Positions 34,058 through 37,955 of a stretch of DNA of 37,955 bases are shown in pieces. The translations under genes were made by a program, and so were the position numbers. The DNA comes from JADKIH01 sp043747595 (GTDB taxonomy: Bacteria > Bacteroidota > Bacteroidia > AKYH767-A > 2013-40CM-41-45). The stretch spans positions 1-37,955 of the forward strand of contig JAYTOX010000116.1 of NCBI GenBank assembly GCA_043747595.1, given 5' to 3'. Every line of letters starts with the position of its first letter. Position 1 is the first letter of the stretch. Under the pieces are notes generated by a model, which did not search any database, had not been told where the DNA came from, and saw only the letters and a list, made by a program, of their open reading frames with translations.

Positions 34058-36159
34058 ATTTCCAGGTCGAGTATTACCAATTGTCCTTTTTGTATAGCTG
34101 TTCCACTTTCAATCGACTGATGAACAACATTTCCTTTTCCTTTCAACTTCACTTTAAGTCCGGCATTTTCTAATATGAACATTGCATCTTGTGCGCCCAT
34201 TCCTATTACACTTGGAATAATACCTGCTTTCGTTTTTCTTTCTGTCATCACCACTCTATCTGATTCGATAGCCGGAGCTACATAATGCGCATCATTGTCT
34301 TTTGAAATGTTTGGAATATTTAATTCCGCTAATATTTTCAACAAATCTTTTTGTTGTCCGGCTTTTGCAAACGGCAACACATTTACAGTAGAATCTTTCA
34401 TCATCGGCTTATCGTGAAGCTCAATATGATTACTGTAAACTTTATCGGCTATGTCTTTAAAAATTGGCGCTGACACTGCACCGCCGTAATACACGTCGTT
34501 TGAAGGGGCATACACAACGACCATACAAGAATATTTAGGAGCATCTGCAGGAAAATAACCTACAAATGATGCTTGATAAGTTGGATGTGTTTTATCGTAG
34601 CCAAATTTATTACTCGTAATCTGAGCAGTTCCTGTTTTGCCTGCTATTTTGTAAGGCGATGTTTTTAAAATTTTAGCCGAACCATTCTCAACAACACCCT
34701 CCATCATTCTCCTTGCTTTTGCTAATGCTTGTTGTGATGCGATTGAATCTTTAATAATTTCTGTCTTGAACGACTTTAATACTTTGCCGTGGCTACGAAT
34801 TTCTTTTACAAAATGCGGACGTACCATCACGCCGTTATTTGCAATCGCATTATAGAAAGCAAGAATTTGTAGTGGAGTAAGTTTCGTTTCATAACCAATC
34901 GACATCCACGGCAAAGAAATGTTCGACCAGTCTTTTGCTGTTGTACTTTTTATACGAGGCATTCCTTCACCTTCTATGTCCAATCCAAGCGGTGTACCTA
35001 ACCCAAACGATCGCACTTTATTTACAAAGCCTTGGGGATTTTTAGAATAGTTAGCAACAATCACAGATGAGATTCCAACATTCGATGATGTTTCGAAGGC
35101 TTGCTGAACAGACAATCTTGAAGAATGAGGAGGATGTGCGTCCTTCATCACTTGATGTGCGTACGTTCTCGACCCGTTACCAACAAAAAACGTATCTGTC
35201 GGTTCAATCAATCCATCGTCTAAGGCTGCTAACATAGATGCCATTTTAAATGTTGACCCCGGCTCAGTAGCTTCTGCAATTACATAGTTGAAATCTTCTA
35301 CATATTCACCATCAGCTGTTCGTTTCAAATTTGCAATAGCTTTAATTTCTCCTGTTGCAACTTCCATTAATACTGCACAGCCATGATCAGCGTTATGCTC
35401 TTTCAAATGCTCTTCCAAAGAATTTTCGGCTACATCTTGAATATTGATATCTAATGTTGTTACAATATCATTTCCATCTTTCGATTCAATTTCGTCTTTG
35501 TCGGTTATTGGCTTCCACATTCCTCCGCTAATTCTTTGCATCAATCGACGACCTCCAACTCCTGTTAATTCATTATTGTAAGAAGATTCGATTCCAACAG
35601 GCTTTACATCGCGCATATATCCTATCGTACGCGAGGCTAATTTTTGAAATAACATTTCACGAATGTTTCGCTGCTGAACCATCAAGCCTCCTTTGTATTT
35701 TCCTAAACGAAAAAGTGGAAATTTTTTGATCGATTGCAACTCCGGATAATGAACATTTCTTCTTACTAAGTAAAATCGTTCCTTTTGAGAATAAGCATCC
35801 CTCAAACTATTTCTAAAATCGTTTACACTTCTATCAGGAAATAATTGTGATAAACTAATCGATAAAGAATCTATGTTTTTGTCGAACACATCTTTGCTCA
35901 GCCCATCAGCTCTTGTATCGAAACGAATATCATAAACAGGAACAGAAGTACTTAATAAGCTTCCATCGGAAGAAAAAATATTTCCCCGATTGGCTTCAAC
36001 ATCTCTTAGTTCAATATTTGCGCTATCAGCCTTTGACTCCCAATAAGAACCTTCCAAAAACTGAATCCTGAATATTTGACCGAGAATAATCAATCCCATC
36101 ACACTCATCAAAATGAATGATGAGTTAATTCTCCACATAATATCCTTTTTAACTTCCAT
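34054..36159 (-). CDS. ftsI: Septal peptidoglycan transpeptidase FtsI (PBP3) with PASTA domain
   Basis: FtsI cross-links septal peptidoglycan. The 701-residue product has a short cytoplasmic start, one membrane segment (about 13-32) and a pedestal domain beginning RDVEANRGNIFSSDGSLLS. The transpeptidase domain carries the active-site STFK (302-305, nucleophile S302), SSN (358-360) and KTGTAQ (508-513). The last 60 residues (about 640-701) form one PASTA domain (GIIPSVIGMGAQDAMFILEN), absent from E. coli FtsI (588 residues). This form is usual in Bacteroidota. It follows the ftsL-like gene after 12 bases. Confidence 0.96.
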   Translation of the reverse strand: MEVKKDIMWRINSSFILMSVMGLIILGQIFRIQFLEGSYWESKADSANIELRDVEANRGNIFSSDGSLLSTSVPVYDIRFDTRADGLSKDVFDKNIDSLSISLSQLFPDRSVNDFRNSLRDAYSQKERFYLVRRNVHYPELQSIKKFPLFRLGKYKGGLMVQQRNIREMLFQKLASRTIGYMRDVKPVGIESSYNNELTGVGGRRLMQRISGGMWKPITDKDEIESKDGNDIVTTLDINIQDVAENSLEEHLKEHNADHGCAVLMEVATGEIKAIANLKRTADGEYVEDFNYVIAEATEPGSTFKMASMLAALDDGLIEPTDTFFVGNGSRTYAHQVMKDAHPPHSSRLSVQQAFETSSNVGISSVIVANYSKNPQGFVNKVRSFGLGTPLGLDIEGEGMPRIKSTTAKDWSNISLPWMSIGYETKLTPLQILAFYNAIANNGVMVRPHFVKEIRSHGKVLKSFKTEIIKDSIASQQALAKARRMMEGVVENGSAKILKTSPYKIAGKTGTAQITSNKFGYDKTHPTYQASFVGYFPADAPKYSCMVVVYAPSNDVYYGGAVSAPIFKDIADKVYSNHIELHDKPMMKDSTVNVLPFAKAGQQKDLLKILAELNIPNISKDNDAHYVAPAIESDRVVMTERKTKAGIIPSVIGMGAQDAMFILENAGLKVKLKGKGNVVHQSIESGTAIQKGQLVILDLEI

Positions 36160-36171
36160 GCCGTTAATTTT

Positions 36172-36594
36172 CTACTTGGATTTCTTTTGTTCAGAAAATA
36201 TTTTCTGAGGGGGATTTGTACTCTCTTTAAGATCGTATTTGAGCAGCTGCTTTGCTAATTCCGATTGTTTTCTTTCAGTCATTAGATCAGACATGGTGGA
36301 AATATATTCAGCACGATGTTCTTTCAATTGACTTTTCGTTTTTTCAATTTCACGAATTACTTTTTCAGCGTAATAACTATTTCCGATATACACTATAATT
36401 AACGCTGTAACAAAAAGAACAAAAGGCATTGCTCTGGCAATTTCATTTCTCTTGAAAACACCAAAAATGTCGGTAAAACGAAAAGAATTTTTTGAAGGAC
36501 GAATAGGTCTCGGTTTCTTTTTTACTTCAACCGGAGCATCGACTTCAATTTCTTTCTCTTCTTCAACAACAAGCTTTCTTTTATTTTCTGCCAT
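36172..36594 (-). CDS. ftsL: FtsL-like divisome protein
   Basis: FtsL is a small bitopic protein that activates FtsW-FtsI. The 140-residue product has a charged cytoplasmic part of about 55 residues, a single membrane segment (about 56-76: AMPFVLFVTALIIVYIG) and an extracytoplasmic coiled-coil-like stretch rich in Lys, Glu and Leu (EIEKTKSQLKEHRAEY and following). Sequence identity to classical FtsL is low; the architecture and the place between rsmH and ftsI give the name. The ATG at 36594 lies 1 base after the rsmH stop; an upstream start at 36612 would overlap rsmH. The long cytoplasmic part is more extended than in E. coli FtsL. Confidence 0.85.
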   Translation of the reverse strand: MAENKRKLVVEEEKEIEVDAPVEVKKKPRPIRPSKNSFRFTDIFGVFKRNEIARAMPFVLFVTALIIVYIGNSYYAEKVIREIEKTKSQLKEHRAEYISTMSDLMTERKQSELAKQLLKYDLKESTNPPQKIFSEQKKSK

Positions 36595-36595
36595 T

Positions 36596-37501
36596 TCAAT
36601 TTTTTTCTGCAATTCTCAATTTTGCACTTCTAGATCTCGGATTACTTACTTTTTCTTCACTACTCGCTTCAATGGGTTTTCGGTTTATTGGCGAAAAGGG
36701 ACTTCCTTTTACATTTCCAAAAAGATCCTTCTCCGACTCTCCTTCAAATTTTCCTTTTGCAATTATATTTTTCACCAATCGGTCTTCTAACGAATGATAC
36801 GAGAGCACTACTAATCTTCCTCCAGGCATCAACACTTCTGCACTTTGTTCAAGCATTTCTTTCAACGACTCCAACTCTTCATTCACTTCAATTCGTAATG
36901 CTTGAAATATTTTTGCGTAATACTGACTCTCAGCGGCTTTGTCAACACACGATGCAATAGCCGATTTAAACTGGTCTATTGTTTTAAATTTTTCACCCTT
37001 TCGGTAATCAACAATTTTTTTAGCTAGTGTTTTAGAATTATGAACTTCACCAAACTCTGAAAACACTGAAACTAATTTTGTTTCTGAATACTTATTTAAA
37101 AGATCTGCTGCTGTTATTTTTCCCGACCTATTCATTCTCATATCGAGTTCAGCATCAAAACGAATAGAAAATCCTCTAGACGCTTCATCAATTTGATAAG
37201 AAGAAATTCCTAAGTCTGCAAGAATGCCATTCACCGGAATTACATTGTAGTAACGAAGAAATTTTTTCAAGAAACGATAGTTTTGTCTTACCAACACAAA
37301 TCGTTTGTCACTAATTTTATTTCTTTCTGCATCTTCATCTTGATCAAAAGCGATCAATCGTCCGTTTTCTCCGAGGCGTTTTAAAATTTCTCTTGAATGC
37401 CCACCGCCACCAAAAGTAACGTCGACATACACACCATCAGGCTGAATCTGCATGGCTTCAATACACTCATTCAACAGAGCAGGCTCATGATAAGTCGTCA
37501 T
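36596..37501 (-). CDS. rsmH: 16S rRNA (cytosine-1402-N4)-methyltransferase RsmH (MraW)
   Basis: RsmH methylates C1402 of 16S rRNA in the decoding centre using S-adenosylmethionine. The 301-residue product begins MTTYHEPALLNECIE, with the SAM site DVTFGGGGHSREIL, ADLGISSYQIDEASRGFS and the end SYHSLEDRLVK, PINRKPIEAS and NPRSRSAKLRIAE. The ATG at 37501 has GGAG 6 bases upstream and fits the family start; a TTG two codons earlier is less likely. The gene overlaps the mraZ end by 17 bases and ends 1 base before ftsL. Confidence 0.96.
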   Translation of the reverse strand: MTTYHEPALLNECIEAMQIQPDGVYVDVTFGGGGHSREILKRLGENGRLIAFDQDEDAERNKISDKRFVLVRQNYRFLKKFLRYYNVIPVNGILADLGISSYQIDEASRGFSIRFDAELDMRMNRSGKITAADLLNKYSETKLVSVFSEFGEVHNSKTLAKKIVDYRKGEKFKTIDQFKSAIASCVDKAAESQYYAKIFQALRIEVNEELESLKEMLEQSAEVLMPGGRLVVLSYHSLEDRLVKNIIAKGKFEGESEKDLFGNVKGSPFSPINRKPIEASSEEKVSNPRSRSAKLRIAEKN

Positions 37502-37955
37502 CGGCAACTCCTTTTTTCTTTTTTCCCATCACCTCTTCGGCGAGGTCAGAGAAGTTTTCCGATTCATCTTTCATCATTCGCGCATACTCAGCTTCCGACC
37601 ATATTTCAATCCGACTCCCATAAGCAAAGAGCACAATATCTTTTTCGACACCTGCGTAATCCATCAAAGTTTTAGGAAGCAGTAATCGATTTGTTCCATC
37701 TAATTCTATTGGTGAAGCGCCGTTGTTAAACTTTCGGAGAAACTCACGATTCTTCTTCACATACATGTTCAGTGAATTCACTTCTGCACTAATCTTATCC
37801 CATTCTTTTCTTGTATACATCACCAAGTGCTTTTCCATACCGCGATGCACTACGAAATGCTTTTGCTCTTTCGCCGGCACTTGTTTTTTCAAACTGCCGG
37901 GAATAAGGAAACGCCCTTTCGCATCTACTGTACAATGAAATTCACCTATGAAGCC
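37485..37955 (-). CDS. mraZ: MraZ transcriptional regulator, 5' end cut by window edge
   Basis: MraZ is a DNA-binding protein of the AbrB-like fold that controls the dcw cluster by binding repeats upstream of itself. The reading frame stays open to the right edge of the window: before KKQVPAKE one reads GFIGEFHCTVDAKGRFLIPG, the family's first DxxGR motif. The second repeat, ELDGTNRLLLPKTLMDYAG, lies in the middle. 156 residues are visible, so only the first few residues and the start codon are missing. A TTG at 37892 would give a shorter protein lacking the first motif and is not the start. Its promoter and operator lie outside the window. Confidence 0.93.
   Translation of the reverse strand, partial: GFIGEFHCTVDAKGRFLIPGSLKKQVPAKEQKHFVVHRGMEKHLVMYTRKEWDKISAEVNSLNMYVKKNREFLRKFNNGASPIELDGTNRLLLPKTLMDYAGVEKDIVLFAYGSRIEIWSEAEYARMMKDESENFSDLAEEVMGKKKKGVADDDLS

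Noticed and set aside
37485..37892. mraZ starting at the TTG at 37892
   Set aside because: The frame remains open to the window edge and encodes the conserved first MraZ motif upstream, so the gene is cut by the edge.

Overview
The window looks like a chromosomal segment of a member of the Bacteroidota. The support is: the lptE / acidic protein / secG / groES / groEL block, a complete Bacteroidota-type division and cell wall (dcw) cluster with a PASTA-bearing FtsI and an enlarged MraY, a type IX secretion C-terminal domain, AT-rich DNA, and promoters of the TTTG / TAnnTTTG kind typical of the phylum. I cannot place it to genus. No gap between genes exceeds 300 bases. No tRNA, rRNA, CRISPR array or insertion sequence was seen.

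Layout. Positions 1-180 are an array of 7-bp repeats, with heptads on the + strand followed by heptads of the same consensus on the - strand, ending 7 bases before the first gene. From 187 to 7142 genes run on the + strand: a sigma-54 activator without a receiver domain, lptE, a 536-residue acidic protein of unknown function, secG, groES, groEL and a small unknown membrane protein. From 7268 to the right end every gene is on the - strand, read right to left. The order is the dcw cluster mraZ (cut by the window edge), rsmH, ftsL-like, ftsI, murE, mraY, murD, ftsW, murG, murC, ftsQ, ftsA, ftsZ; then a yqeY-type gene and a cold shock gene; then a glycan block: ROK sugar kinase, GH20 hexosaminidase, DUF1800 and DUF1501 proteins, glycosylasparaginase, CutC, GH2 beta-mannosidase and GH92 alpha-mannosidase.

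How the genes work together. The dcw genes make lipid II (MurE, MurD, MurC, MraY, MurG) and assemble the divisome (FtsZ, FtsA, FtsQ, FtsL, FtsW, FtsI). They are tightly packed, with several 4-base or 1-base junctions. The lptE-unknown-secG genes are joined by TAATG overlaps and concern envelope biogenesis. The glycan block encodes the exo-acting activities needed to take apart an N-glycan core down to asparagine: alpha-mannose, beta-mannose, GlcNAc, then the GlcNAc-Asn bond. A sugar kinase is also present. This resembles the set used in animal lysosomes. No SusC/SusD pair and no endoglycosidase is present here. The block also holds a CutC protein and a DUF1800/DUF1501 secretion-linked pair whose roles are open.

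Most interesting for follow-up: the inverted heptad array at the left end, the lysosome-like glycoprotein-degrading block with CutC inside its operon, and the run of three genes whose products begin with twin-arginine-like motifs.
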